A program made the translations under genes and the position numbers. From NCBI GenBank assembly GCA_011390785.1, contig JAABRR010000004.1:1-64000 (forward strand): a stretch of 64,000 bases of DNA, given 5' to 3'. This stretch comes from Sphingobacteriia bacterium (GTDB lineage Bacteria; Bacteroidota; Bacteroidia; Bacteroidales; UBA7960). The notes below the pieces were generated by a model. The model was not told the origin of the DNA. It saw only the letters and a program-made list of their open reading frames with translations, and did no database searches. Position 1 is the first letter of the stretch, and each line of letters begins with the position of its first letter. Positions 17,886 to 25,609 of this stretch are shown here, piece after piece.

Positions 17886-18830
17886 ATGAACCACTCTTTG
17901 CTATTCCCAATCCTTGTTTTTTTGTTTGCTGGTTGCAGCACTGAGCCGGATGTTTATATGTTTTCCTACTTTCAGAAAAATGGGGAAGATGGTTTACATC
18001 TTGCCTTCAGCGAAGATGGATTGAACTGGACCGCACTCAATAACAACGAATCTTTTTTGAAACCTGAAGCCGGGCAGGACAAGCTGATGCGCGACCCCTG
18101 CATCATTAAAGGAAAAGATGGGAAGTTTCATATGGTATGGACCGTTAGCTGGAATGAAAAGGGTATAGGATATGCCTGGTCAGATGATCTTATCAACTGG
18201 TCTGAACAGCAGTACATTCCGGTAATGGAACATGAGCCAGAAGCTCGAAACTGCTGGGCCCCTGAGCTCTTCTGGGATAAAGACAGCCGGCAATATATGA
18301 TCTATTGGGCTACTACCATTCCCGGGCGTTTTACCATGACTGAAGCAATGGGTGATGAAAACTACAACCACCGGATGTATTATACGCTAACAAGTGATTT
18401 TAAGGAATTCACCAAAGCTGAAGTTTTATACGATCAGGGGTTTAATGTAATTGATGCTACCATTCATAAGATCGATGGTGAATATGTTATGTTTCTGAAG
18501 GACGAAACCCTGCTTCCTGAAGCAGAGAAGAATATCAGAATAGCAACAAGTTCATCTTTAACATCAGGATATTCTCCTGCATCAGAACCCATAACTGATA
18601 ACTGGGTGGAAGGCCCTACTGCCATAAAAATTGATGACAACTGGATCGTTTATTTTGATCGATACACCGAAAGCAAAATGGGAGCTGTTATTTCAACAGA
18701 TATGGAATCATGGACCGATATTACCGATCAACTTTCATTTCCTGAAGGGACAAGACATGGAACCGTTTTTACCATAAAGCGCTCGTTGCTAAATAATCTG
18801 TTGAAACATGAAAGCACTGCATTCAATTAA
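17886..18830 (+). CDS. GH43-type five-bladed beta-propeller glycosidase (lipoprotein)
   Basis: A 314-residue lipoprotein. ATG 17886 gives a compact signal with lipobox (LVFLFAGC, Cys 17); a TTG at 17874 would overlap the previous gene. The GH43 acidic triad can be read: D70 in MRDPCI (base), D190 in NVIDATIH (pKa modulator) and E242 in WVEGPTAI (general acid). NCWAPELFWD and NHRMYYTLTSDF are also typical. GH43 enzymes of galactan loci include exo-beta-1,3-galactosidases and alpha-L-arabinofuranosidases; which activity applies cannot be decided here. A paralogue with the same landmarks lies at 50032-51030. Its 3' end overlaps the AraC gene start by 23 bases, so enzyme and regulator are translated together. 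Confidence 0.87.
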   Translation: MNHSLLFPILVFLFAGCSTEPDVYMFSYFQKNGEDGLHLAFSEDGLNWTALNNNESFLKPEAGQDKLMRDPCIIKGKDGKFHMVWTVSWNEKGIGYAWSDDLINWSEQQYIPVMEHEPEARNCWAPELFWDKDSRQYMIYWATTIPGRFTMTEAMGDENYNHRMYYTLTSDFKEFTKAEVLYDQGFNVIDATIHKIDGEYVMFLKDETLLPEAEKNIRIATSSSLTSGYSPASEPITDNWVEGPTAIKIDDNWIVYFDRYTESKMGAVISTDMESWTDITDQLSFPEGTRHGTVFTIKRSLLNNLLKHESTAFN

Positions 18831-19722
18831 TTCGAAGGAGGTATTAAAAGGGAAAAAAGATAATTTTTGTGGCGACAGAAGTGTGGTTATCCCTGCGCGT
18901 GTGTTGAATGCTTTCCTGGACAAAAGCCTTTTTAAAGACTTATATATCAGTGATATTGGGTTCTATCCGGCTGCCCGCAATCATAAGCGACAAAGACAGA
19001 AGGGCATTCATGAGCACATCTTGATTTATTGTATTGATGGCAGTGGCAATCTTGCTTGCCAGGGAAACGAATACACCCTGAATGGCAATTCGTGGTTTAT
19101 TATCCCAGCCCATGAGTCCCACATGTACTATGCAAGCGAGAAAAACCCCTGGTCAATCTACTGGATTCATTTTGGTGGGTCTGCAGCTGATCGGTATCGC
19201 CAGTATTTTGGAAAAGTAATGGAGCTTGCCGAATCAAACAGCTCTCATCTGTTAAACCGCATATCCTTGTTTAATGAGATTCTAACCGCTCTGGAATCCG
19301 GATTTTCCAGTGAAAACCTTGAATTTGCCAATATGAATCTGAATGGTCTGCTGGCATCTTTTTTTTATGCCCACACATTTGCATCGGTAAAAGGTTACCA
19401 TAGCAACAACCCGGTTGACAGGGCCATTCTTTTTATGCAGCGACAGTTGCACAAATCTTTGAAAATAAAAGATGTTTCAGACTATCTAAACATGTCGGAG
19501 TCTCATTTTTCTAAGATTTTCAGAAACCAGACCGGAGCATCGCCCATCGATTATTTTATACATTTAAAAATGCAGGAGGCCATGCGCCTGCTTACCAACA
19601 ATGCTACAAGGGTAAAAGAAGTAGCCTTTGCCCTGGGCTATGACGACCCACTCTATTTTTCGCGTGTATTTAGCCGACATACCGGCATGAGCCCGGCAGC
19701 GTTTGCCAAGAGGTGGTGTTAG
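18808..19722 (+). CDS. AraC-family transcriptional regulator with cupin sensor domain
   Basis: A 304-residue regulator. Residues about 30-160 form an AraC-type N-terminal cupin (GIHEHILIYCIDGSGNLACQ, WFIIPAHESHMYYAS, WSIYWIHFGG), which normally binds a small sugar ligand. Residues about 205-304 are two helix-turn-helix motifs (LKIKDVSDYLNMSESHFSKIF; VKEVAFALGYDDPLYFSRVF). The start at ATG 18808 overlaps the preceding GH43 gene by 23 bases. It ends the + strand block, so it likely acts as an autoregulating local activator of the upstream operon, responding to a monosaccharide or oligosaccharide released in the cell. It is one of three AraC-HTH proteins in the window. Confidence 0.92.
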   Translation: MKALHSINSKEVLKGKKDNFCGDRSVVIPARVLNAFLDKSLFKDLYISDIGFYPAARNHKRQRQKGIHEHILIYCIDGSGNLACQGNEYTLNGNSWFIIPAHESHMYYASEKNPWSIYWIHFGGSAADRYRQYFGKVMELAESNSSHLLNRISLFNEILTALESGFSSENLEFANMNLNGLLASFFYAHTFASVKGYHSNNPVDRAILFMQRQLHKSLKIKDVSDYLNMSESHFSKIFRNQTGASPIDYFIHLKMQEAMRLLTNNATRVKEVAFALGYDDPLYFSRVFSRHTGMSPAAFAKRWC

Positions 19723-19946
19723 AGGGGTTTTAGGTTGGTTAAACTTGCAGAGAGGGCTACTTATATCTTTGAAAAATATTAATTTAATGATCTCTAAATC
19801 TAATTAATAATATACTGTGTGTATGATGGGTTTTATTCAATATCAGTTTGTTAACAATATTTCGCAGGCTACATTAAAACCAATCAGAATCAAATCTGCT
19901 TCAAATCACAATATTGACTTCTTATTCAATTTATAATAGCCTAATA

Positions 19947-21032
19947 TTATCCAGTTATTTTGCGCATCAAAAACTCCAGTGGACCGCGTTTAAATCTCCG
20001 TCGCCAGTAATGCGAAAAAACAATTAGTACAACACTAAATACTGAAGCATAGGCAACGGTAAATTCAATGGAAAATGCGTGTTCCAACTTCCCGAAAAAC
20101 AGCTGAATTCCCAGCATTCCTATAATGACATGAAAAAAGTAGTTTGATAAGGCGAGTTGCCCCGCACTTACCATTTGTTTTATTACAAGCGTATTGGAAT
20201 ATTTTTCGGCTATATAAATGGAAAGTGAAATGATAAACACCGCCAAACTTGATGCAGTAACCATATAGAAAAACAGCGGTGGCATGGGTGATGTTCCAAA
20301 AGCGTATTCAATATCTGTTGCTTCGGAAGGAGAAAGTGCTGAAAGTACTGATACCGTAACCATCGATAGGGCTTTGAATAGAACATATATTGACAGCGAA
20401 ATGAACAAAACTTTTTTCCTTACTTTCAAATCTATGAAATTGATGCGTCCCACCCAAATTCCTGTAAGCAGGAAAGCCAACCAAGGAATTACCGGATGAA
20501 ACCCATTAATAAACAGGCTGCGGAAGAAACCCGGCAAGGTGAAAAATTCGGTGTATTCCATGATAGTCCAGTCCCAACCTTTTTCATAATTAAGCACCGG
20601 AAACAGAACAGAATAGGCAACGATAAGCAGCAATGATGTTGAAACAAGCCATTTGCGATTAAGGCTTAAAAAAAGCACGCCAATGGAAATATACAGTCCG
20701 TAATAATGTAAAATGTCGGCAGGCCAGATGAAATAGTAACTCAGTCCAATAACAAAAAGAAATGCAGCCCGTTTTCGCAAATCTGTTTTCACTTTCCTAA
20801 CAAGTTCAATACTGTTTTTGCGTTTTGCTCCGTCGTGCATTAAAGTCATGCCTATGCCGGCAAGAACCACAAAAAGGGCTGAGGCTTTTCCCGACAATAA
20901 ATCCACAATATTGTATAATAAGGAGGATTCTTCGGCAACCATTACCGTTTTAAAATTGACGAATATCATTCCTACTATTGCCAAACCACGGGCAAAATCA
21001 TAACCTAAAATTCGATTATTTGTACTGCCCAT
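19947..21032 (-). CDS. Multipass membrane acyltransferase-like protein (DUF418/DUF1624 type)
   Basis: A 361-residue integral membrane protein. The ATG at 21032 starts just after the upstream gene's stop and opens into NRILGYDFARGLAIVGMIF, the N-terminal signature shared by DUF418/DUF1624 and heparan-alpha-glucosaminide acetyltransferase-like proteins. An ATG at 21059 would overlap the upstream gene. Eight to ten hydrophobic helices can be counted across the length. The motif SAGQLALSNYFFHVIIGML near the C-terminus is characteristic of DUF418. Members are thought to transfer acyl groups across the membrane onto sugars, but this one's substrate is unknown. It marks the start of a - strand islet that does not look like part of the PUL. 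Confidence 0.8.
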   Translation of the reverse strand: MGSTNNRILGYDFARGLAIVGMIFVNFKTVMVAEESSLLYNIVDLLSGKASALFVVLAGIGMTLMHDGAKRKNSIELVRKVKTDLRKRAAFLFVIGLSYYFIWPADILHYYGLYISIGVLFLSLNRKWLVSTSLLLIVAYSVLFPVLNYEKGWDWTIMEYTEFFTLPGFFRSLFINGFHPVIPWLAFLLTGIWVGRINFIDLKVRKKVLFISLSIYVLFKALSMVTVSVLSALSPSEATDIEYAFGTSPMPPLFFYMVTASSLAVFIISLSIYIAEKYSNTLVIKQMVSAGQLALSNYFFHVIIGMLGIQLFFGKLEHAFSIEFTVAYASVFSVVLIVFSHYWRRRFKRGPLEFLMRKITG

Positions 21033-21034
21033 TA

Positions 21035-21424
21035 CTATTGTTTTTTTGTGTTTGAACAATGAATTTCAATACCTTCCATTTCCTTAATCTCAATTTCAAA
21101 AACAAAAGCATCACTATCCAATTTTTTAACAAGTAGTTTAATGTAGTCGTCATTCGTATCATACATAAGAATATATTTTTCTTTGTTGTTGAACGACCAT
21201 TTACCACTTGACTCTTGACCTATATCAACACTCACATAAGTCATGTCGTTATTGAATTGGATAAAATCGTTTTTCTCATTTGCCTCCGGTTCATAGTCAA
21301 TCCATAGGTGCTCATAATGATGCAAATACCATTTTTTGCAAAGTGTATTTTTATTTAGTGTTTGCGAAAAAACGGTAATTGCAATCAAGCACAGAATTAC
21401 GAATGTTAGAACTTTTTTCTTCAT
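21035..21424 (-). CDS. Small exported protein, lipocalin-like
   Basis: A 129-residue protein with a clear signal peptide at ATG 21424 (MKKKVLTFVILCLIAITVFSQ); an upstream ATG at 21487 would add a poor leader. The mature part is beta-rich: LCKKWYLHHYEHLWIDYEP, KNDFIQFNNDMTYVSVDIG, SGKWSFNNKEKYILMYD. This is the usual pattern of a short lipocalin-like domain (K-W..., polar strand with threshold residue, G-x-W). The function is unknown. Its stop codon is 2 bases from the start of the membrane protein gene, so the two are cotranscribed. Confidence 0.7.
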   Translation of the reverse strand: MKKKVLTFVILCLIAITVFSQTLNKNTLCKKWYLHHYEHLWIDYEPEANEKNDFIQFNNDMTYVSVDIGQESSGKWSFNNKEKYILMYDTNDDYIKLLVKKLDSDAFVFEIEIKEMEGIEIHCSNTKKQ

Positions 21425-21496
21425 ATTATTTTTGTTTTGAGTTTCATTTGTTTTGAGCCTTGTTACAAATCTACTACTCAAGTCCATTAAAAAAGT

Positions 21497-21682
21497 TTAG
21501 AATAAGTTCCGCAGAATTAATGCTTGTTTCAACTTTTCCACTTGTGTGTCTCTAATGAGCCCTTTGTTAGGAAAGTCTTGCATCATCCTAAACAGATTAA
21601 TGTAAGGATGAAAAGGGTAGCGAATACGCTCTTTCTCATTCGCTTGATATAAGTAATAAGTGATAAGGGGCGAAATATGCAT
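21497..21682 (-). CDS. Possible small protein or gene remnant
   Basis: A 61-codon frame (MHISPLITYYLYQANEKERI...) between the small exported protein and the serine hydrolase. It is hydrophilic at its end, has no signal peptide and matches no family I know. A different frame just upstream starts at ATG 21721 (MNVLINEEHFGIK) and runs into this stretch, so it may be the tail of a decayed gene rather than a functional one. Confidence 0.3.
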   Translation of the reverse strand: MHISPLITYYLYQANEKERIRYPFHPYINLFRMMQDFPNKGLIRDTQVEKLKQALILRNLF

Positions 21683-21722
21683 TTTATTCCAAAATGTTCT
21701 TCATTGATTAATACATTCATAT

Positions 21723-22901
21723 TCATTCTTCTAGCAATAGTTTAAAAACCTCATTTCGTATTTTTTTATAGTCCTTTTCAAATGCCGGTTTGTAAGCCGT
21801 TCCCAGGTTATAGCCTATAAAATAATAGGTACCGCTATCCGGAAAATAACCCAAAGCACAGCTTGCACCTACGCCAGCGCCAGTATGTCCTATTTCAGGT
21901 TTTCCATCGTAAAAAGTTTGATGCACCCCTAAGCCGGAACCGTTGGGTTCGTTAGGTTTTTTTTGAATAAAATTGAGCATATCTGCCGTGGTAGCTTCCG
22001 AGAGAATTTCGTTCGTCATTAGTTTTTCTATAAAACTGAGATAATCGAGTGGTGTGGCAATGATCCCGTCATCTCCAATGGATGTTCCCACCAGCGCACG
22101 ATGCATTTTTGAACAGTTTTCTACCTTACCGTTTCCATATTTATGCCAATAGCCATTGACCAATTTTGGAAATTCCATAAATCCGGCAGTGTGGTAAAAA
22201 GTATGATTGAAACCGTGTTTTTTCAGGATTTCTTCTTGAATGTATTTTTTGTGATCGCCTGTAATTTCATCAGCAATGAGCGCAAGAAACAAGTAGTTAC
22301 TGTTTACATACTTATATCCTTCTGAGGGTTTGAAATACGCAGGCTTATGGCGTATATAAGACAAAAACTCCATCGGCTCGAACTGATGCAATGGATTGTG
22401 CAGGTAAAAATCTATAAAATCGGGTTGATTGGTATATTCTGCTATACCCGATGTATGGTTCAATAGCATTCGGACTGTTGCTTGTCGGGTATTATCGATA
22501 TCTTGAATAAGCGTATCCGGCAAGTAGGTATCAATCGTTTCATCAAGGTCAATTTTTCCCTCTTGGCACAACAATAAAATAGCCGTAGCCATGTAAGTTT
22601 TTGCAACGCTCTGTCCAAATTGTAAATGGCAGAGTTCCATAGGTACGTTGTCTTCTGTTTTGGCGTAACCAGCAGCAGCAGCCCAAATGCCGGAACCATC
22701 TTTTATAGCGATGACAGCACCGGGTATATCAAGAGCTACTATCTCCGCTAACTTTTCTCGCAGCTTTTCAGCTTTTGGGTGGTTTTTATTAATTTTATAA
22801 GAAGAGCTACATGCTTCTGTGGAAACTTCCATGTTTGGGGTTTGGCAAGAGAAGATACTTAAAGGTAGAAGTGCTGCTAATTTGCAGATAATGTTTTTCA
22901 T
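21723..22901 (-). CDS. Class C beta-lactamase-fold serine hydrolase (lipoprotein)
   Basis: A 392-residue protein with a lipoprotein-type signal (MKNIICKLAALLPLSIFSC, Cys 19). The three class C/penicillin-binding-protein motifs are present: S98-V-A-K101, Y198-V-N200 and H-T-G near residue 336 (EIGHTGAGVGAS). The family includes D-alanyl-D-alanine carboxypeptidases, esterases and peptidases. The length and a lipid anchor fit a periplasmic serine hydrolase acting on D-amino-acid peptides or esters rather than a resistance enzyme. It belongs to the - strand islet and has no visible link to glycan degradation. Confidence 0.88.
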   Translation of the reverse strand: MKNIICKLAALLPLSIFSCQTPNMEVSTEACSSSYKINKNHPKAEKLREKLAEIVALDIPGAVIAIKDGSGIWAAAAGYAKTEDNVPMELCHLQFGQSVAKTYMATAILLLCQEGKIDLDETIDTYLPDTLIQDIDNTRQATVRMLLNHTSGIAEYTNQPDFIDFYLHNPLHQFEPMEFLSYIRHKPAYFKPSEGYKYVNSNYLFLALIADEITGDHKKYIQEEILKKHGFNHTFYHTAGFMEFPKLVNGYWHKYGNGKVENCSKMHRALVGTSIGDDGIIATPLDYLSFIEKLMTNEILSEATTADMLNFIQKKPNEPNGSGLGVHQTFYDGKPEIGHTGAGVGASCALGYFPDSGTYYFIGYNLGTAYKPAFEKDYKKIRNEVFKLLLEE

Positions 22902-23234
22902 AAATTATTCGTAAGTTTTGCATTATTTGAGGAATTTCACCTGTAATTGGGTCATTGTTTTCAAAATCAGGAAAGTCAAAGTAAGCATACTGATCATTAA
23001 AATTTCTTTTTGCCTCAGTTGGCCCATTTATTTGATAATAATCAATTTCATTTGCTCACATCGTTAAATTAAAAACAGTGCAAAATTGAGCATCAAAAAA
23101 AAAATAAAAAAATTAAAGGGGGAAAGGTGAAAATGCAGGGGTAAGCAAACTATTTTTGGGCTTTTAAGCTATTTACCCCATAACTTGGTATAAAAAACCA
23201 TTCATACCACTCAATGATTTATAATGCTTTACGA
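22902..23234 (-). pseudogene. Probable coding remnant upstream of the serine hydrolase
   Basis: This 333-base gap has no complete gene. On the - strand, bases about 23055 down to 22910 read as a protein-like frame without a start codon (EIDYYQINGPTEAKRNF, then YAYFDFPDFENNDPITGEIP). It is bounded upstream by an in-frame TGA at 23056-23058 and runs into the serine hydrolase gene in another frame. The residue pattern looks selected rather than random, so I read it as the relic of an unidentified gene. The rest (23059-23234) is AT-rich with nothing recognised. Confidence 0.3.
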
Positions 23235-24080
23235 CTATGATGAAAATTTTCTAAATTCCGAAATAAAACTTTTAGATACAGGAATTGTGACGCCAGAAAG
23301 GTGCTTTAGCCTTAAATTAAATCCCGAAGGTGTTTTTTTTGCAAATTCAATTTTACTTGTATTTACCATAAAAGACCGATGACAACGGATAATCAAGGTA
23401 TGAGAGAATTGTTCTTCCATTTTTTTTACAGAATTCCTTACCAACAGCTTTTTAGCAACATCATTTTCTAAATAATTAATTTCAACGTAATTGTCAGATG
23501 ATTGAATAAAAAACAAATTTTCGACTTTTAGAATCATTTTCACATCGTCGTTTTCATCCTTAAGTGAAATGTCTTTCAAAACTTCTCCATCTGATATGCT
23601 TGAGTTTTTTTCAGTTTCTAATCTCTTTATAATATCTTTTGTATGACAATAAGAAACATATAAGAAGTAGGGCAAAAACATGATTAAAAAATAAGCTATA
23701 AAATTTTCGAGCCAAAGTGCAAAATAATTGCCAATAAAAGTTTTATCTAAAACTTCTAAAATAAACCAAACAGAGGCAACAAGGGTAGCTTCAAATAGAA
23801 ACCAAAGAATCAATGTAACTGCTGTAAACTTATTTACCTTAAATAATTCTCTAACTACAAATTGCGTCAAAAGCAGAACTACAAAAGCAGTTAGCATTGC
23901 AATAAAAAGTTCAATAAAAACATCTTCATGTGAAATTGATTTATCGTAATATAAACCAAAAGGCTCAAAAAAATTGAGGAAAACAAAGGCTGCAAAAATC
24001 GAAAATGCCACAAGATAGAATTTTCTGTTTGTTGAGTTTAAGTCAATATTCGTTTGTAAGTATTTTCTAAATGGTTTCAA
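23235..24080 (-). CDS. Membrane-anchored LytTR DNA-binding regulator
   Basis: A 281-residue protein. Residues about 20-150 contain four hydrophobic helices (FYLVAFSIFAAFVFLNFF; FIELFIAMLTAFVVLLLTQF; AVTLILWFLFEATLVASVWF; FIAYFLIMFLPYFLYVSY). Residues about 180-281 are a LytTR DNA-binding domain (ILKVENLFFIQSSDNYVEINY, RNSVKKMEEQF, IIRCHRSFMVNTSKI, IPVSKSFISEFR). No receiver domain is present, so it is a one-component membrane-bound regulator of a type common in Bacteroidota. Its targets are unknown. A TAATTTTG element (24119-24112, - strand) fits the -7 consensus TAnnTTTG, but no matching -33 element was found. Confidence 0.9.
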   Translation of the reverse strand: MKPFRKYLQTNIDLNSTNRKFYLVAFSIFAAFVFLNFFEPFGLYYDKSISHEDVFIELFIAMLTAFVVLLLTQFVVRELFKVNKFTAVTLILWFLFEATLVASVWFILEVLDKTFIGNYFALWLENFIAYFLIMFLPYFLYVSYCHTKDIIKRLETEKNSSISDGEVLKDISLKDENDDVKMILKVENLFFIQSSDNYVEINYLENDVAKKLLVRNSVKKMEEQFSHTLIIRCHRSFMVNTSKIEFAKKTPSGFNLRLKHLSGVTIPVSKSFISEFRKFSS

Positions 24081-24357
24081 ATCAAATTCTATTAGTTAGT
24101 TGCTCACTTTGCAAAATTAACATTTTTAAAGGGCGAAAGAAAAATTGCACTCTTTAGTAAATTCGGCCATTAGGTTGGCTTGTGCAAAATTCAAATGTGT
24201 ACATTTTCCAAGGTACATAGATATATTTCTTAAACATTCTTCAAATATCAGCAGGTAAACACAAAAAACCATCGTTAGATTTATCTCCGGGGTCAAGGTC
24301 GTGTTAGTTATCTATTCCCCGTTAGTCTTTCTGGCAAGGTCGATTAACGGTTGGGCG

Positions 24358-24810
24358 TTATTTCAACTCTTTTCTCAGCATTACCATGTGTTTCAATTGT
24401 ATCCCATTTTCAAATATTGGTTCCGGATAATTATCGAGAAAGAATCTGTGTTTGATATCATAAATCTCGAAACCAACTTTTTGATACAAGTAAAGTTGTT
24501 GAATGCCAGCATCGCCGGTTCCAATGATAATCTCTTTAAATCCTTTTTCTTTTGCAAGGTTTATGGCATCTTTTAATAATCTCTGACCTATTCCTTGTCC
24601 CTGAAGAGCTGTATCTACAGCAATGTTTTTTATCTCAACCGTATCGTTGCTGATCGTTTGTAATGCAAAAACTGCAATAATTCTATTGTCCCGCTCAAGC
24701 ACATAAATGTCTGATTGATGGATGTATTTATTGATGGCTTCAATCGTCTCATCTGCAAGCAGCAGTAAATCATAGGGTATAGGCTTTTCTTTTTCCAGCA
24801 ATCTGATCAT
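24358..24810 (-). CDS. GNAT-family N-acetyltransferase
   Basis: A 150-residue protein with a complete GNAT fold. The strand-rich middle (YVLERDNRIIAVFALQTI, TVEIKNIAVDTALQGQGIGQRLL) includes the acetyl-CoA pyrophosphate loop Q-G-Q-G-I-G (about residues 71-76), and the C-terminal motif is IGTGDAGIQQLYLYQKVGFE. The fold usually acetylates amines on small molecules or proteins; the substrate cannot be predicted. It lies 11 bases downstream of a second GNAT gene and is probably cotranscribed with it. Confidence 0.9.
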   Translation of the reverse strand: MIRLLEKEKPIPYDLLLLADETIEAINKYIHQSDIYVLERDNRIIAVFALQTISNDTVEIKNIAVDTALQGQGIGQRLLKDAINLAKEKGFKEIIIGTGDAGIQQLYLYQKVGFEIYDIKHRFFLDNYPEPIFENGIQLKHMVMLRKELK

Positions 24811-24821
24811 AAGAAATATAA

Positions 24822-25208
24822 TTATTTGCGGGGAACTTCAAAAATTGACCCTATACGTTTATAACCAATCTTATTATAATATCCATCAACATCAGACATA
24901 ACATAAACAACCTGATCCCGATAATCTGAATAAATGCATTCCATTAATTTTCTCCCAATCTCTTTTCCCCTGTAGGCTGGCTTTACCAATAAATCGCAGA
25001 CATAAATATATTCGCCAAAATCATCTAACGAACGGGAATATCCACATATTTCATCATCCTGAAAGGCGACATAAGTGATAGAAGTCTGCAAAGCTGCTTT
25101 GTATTTTTCAGCAAGTGTTTCACTGGTATAATCCCATCCTTCTTCATCCTCAATCATCTTCATCAGTTTGCTTTCATCTGTCAATCTGTTGTATTTTCTT
25201 ATCTGCAT
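24822..25208 (-). CDS. Short GNAT-family N-acetyltransferase
   Basis: A 128-residue GNAT protein: IRKYNRLTDESKLMKMI at the N-terminus, YVAFQDDEICGYSRSL, then the acetyl-CoA site region YVCDLLVKPAYRGKEIGRKLME (R-G-K-E-I-G about residues 79-84) and YYNKIGYKRIG at the C-terminus. It is complete for a minimal GNAT. It is upstream of the other GNAT gene by 11 bases, and the two are only distantly alike, so this is a cassette of two acetyltransferases rather than a recent duplication. Confidence 0.9.
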   Translation of the reverse strand: MQIRKYNRLTDESKLMKMIEDEEGWDYTSETLAEKYKAALQTSITYVAFQDDEICGYSRSLDDFGEYIYVCDLLVKPAYRGKEIGRKLMECIYSDYRDQVVYVMSDVDGYYNKIGYKRIGSIFEVPRK

Positions 25209-25609
25209 TTCGGGCTATTAATTGGTTGTAGTAATACTTCTGCTATTATATATTGTCTTCAAATTTATAGTAATTATTAATGATTATCCGCATTCTTGTA
25301 TTTAATCTGTTCATGATTTTTAAAAATAAAGGATTTTTTTAATTGCGCTGTCAAGAGAATTGTTTCATTTACAGGAATGACTTCGCAGCGCAAAAAAAAT
25401 CATCATAAATTAATACTATAAAGATTTCGGGCCGCTGGCCCTGGTAAGAATCGATTTTAAACCCCTTAAAGTCCAACTACGCAGGATTTGGAGTAAAACA
25501 GTGTTCTGGCTTGTCAGGGTTTGGTTGTTAAAACATCTAAAAAAAAGGTCATCCCAAAAGCAATTTCTGCTTTGGGATGACCTAATCGTAAGGGCGATTT
25601 GCCAGATTA
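25209..25609. other. Intergenic region between the islet and the DWWGN-repeat gene
   Basis: Four hundred bases without a credible gene. It contains an 8-bp inverted repeat (TTGCGCTG near 25344 against CAGCGCAA near 25386) around a ~35-base spacer, and a strong terminator at 25539-25582 for the gene to the right. It marks the boundary where PUL-type genes resume. Confidence 0.5.
25539..25582 (-). terminator. Rho-independent terminator of the DWWGN-repeat gene
   Basis: On the - strand, a 15-bp stem (GGTCATCCCAAAGCA at 25582-25568 against its complement at 25562-25547, one bulged base) with a 5-base loop is followed by eight T (25546-25539). It starts 27 bases beyond the stop codon at 25610, the textbook arrangement. 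Confidence 0.9.

Noticed and set aside
24338-24362. GTTGGGC next to the GNAT stop, resembling the right core site of an integron attC
   Set aside because: No matching RYYYAAC partner at a suitable distance, no integrase, and the two GNAT genes are only 11 bases apart, so there is no cassette structure.
25341-25395. TTGCGCTG/CAGCGCAA inverted repeat as a terminator
   Set aside because: The loop is about 35 bases and the flanking run is A, not T, on the sense of either neighbour; the real terminator is at 25539-25582.
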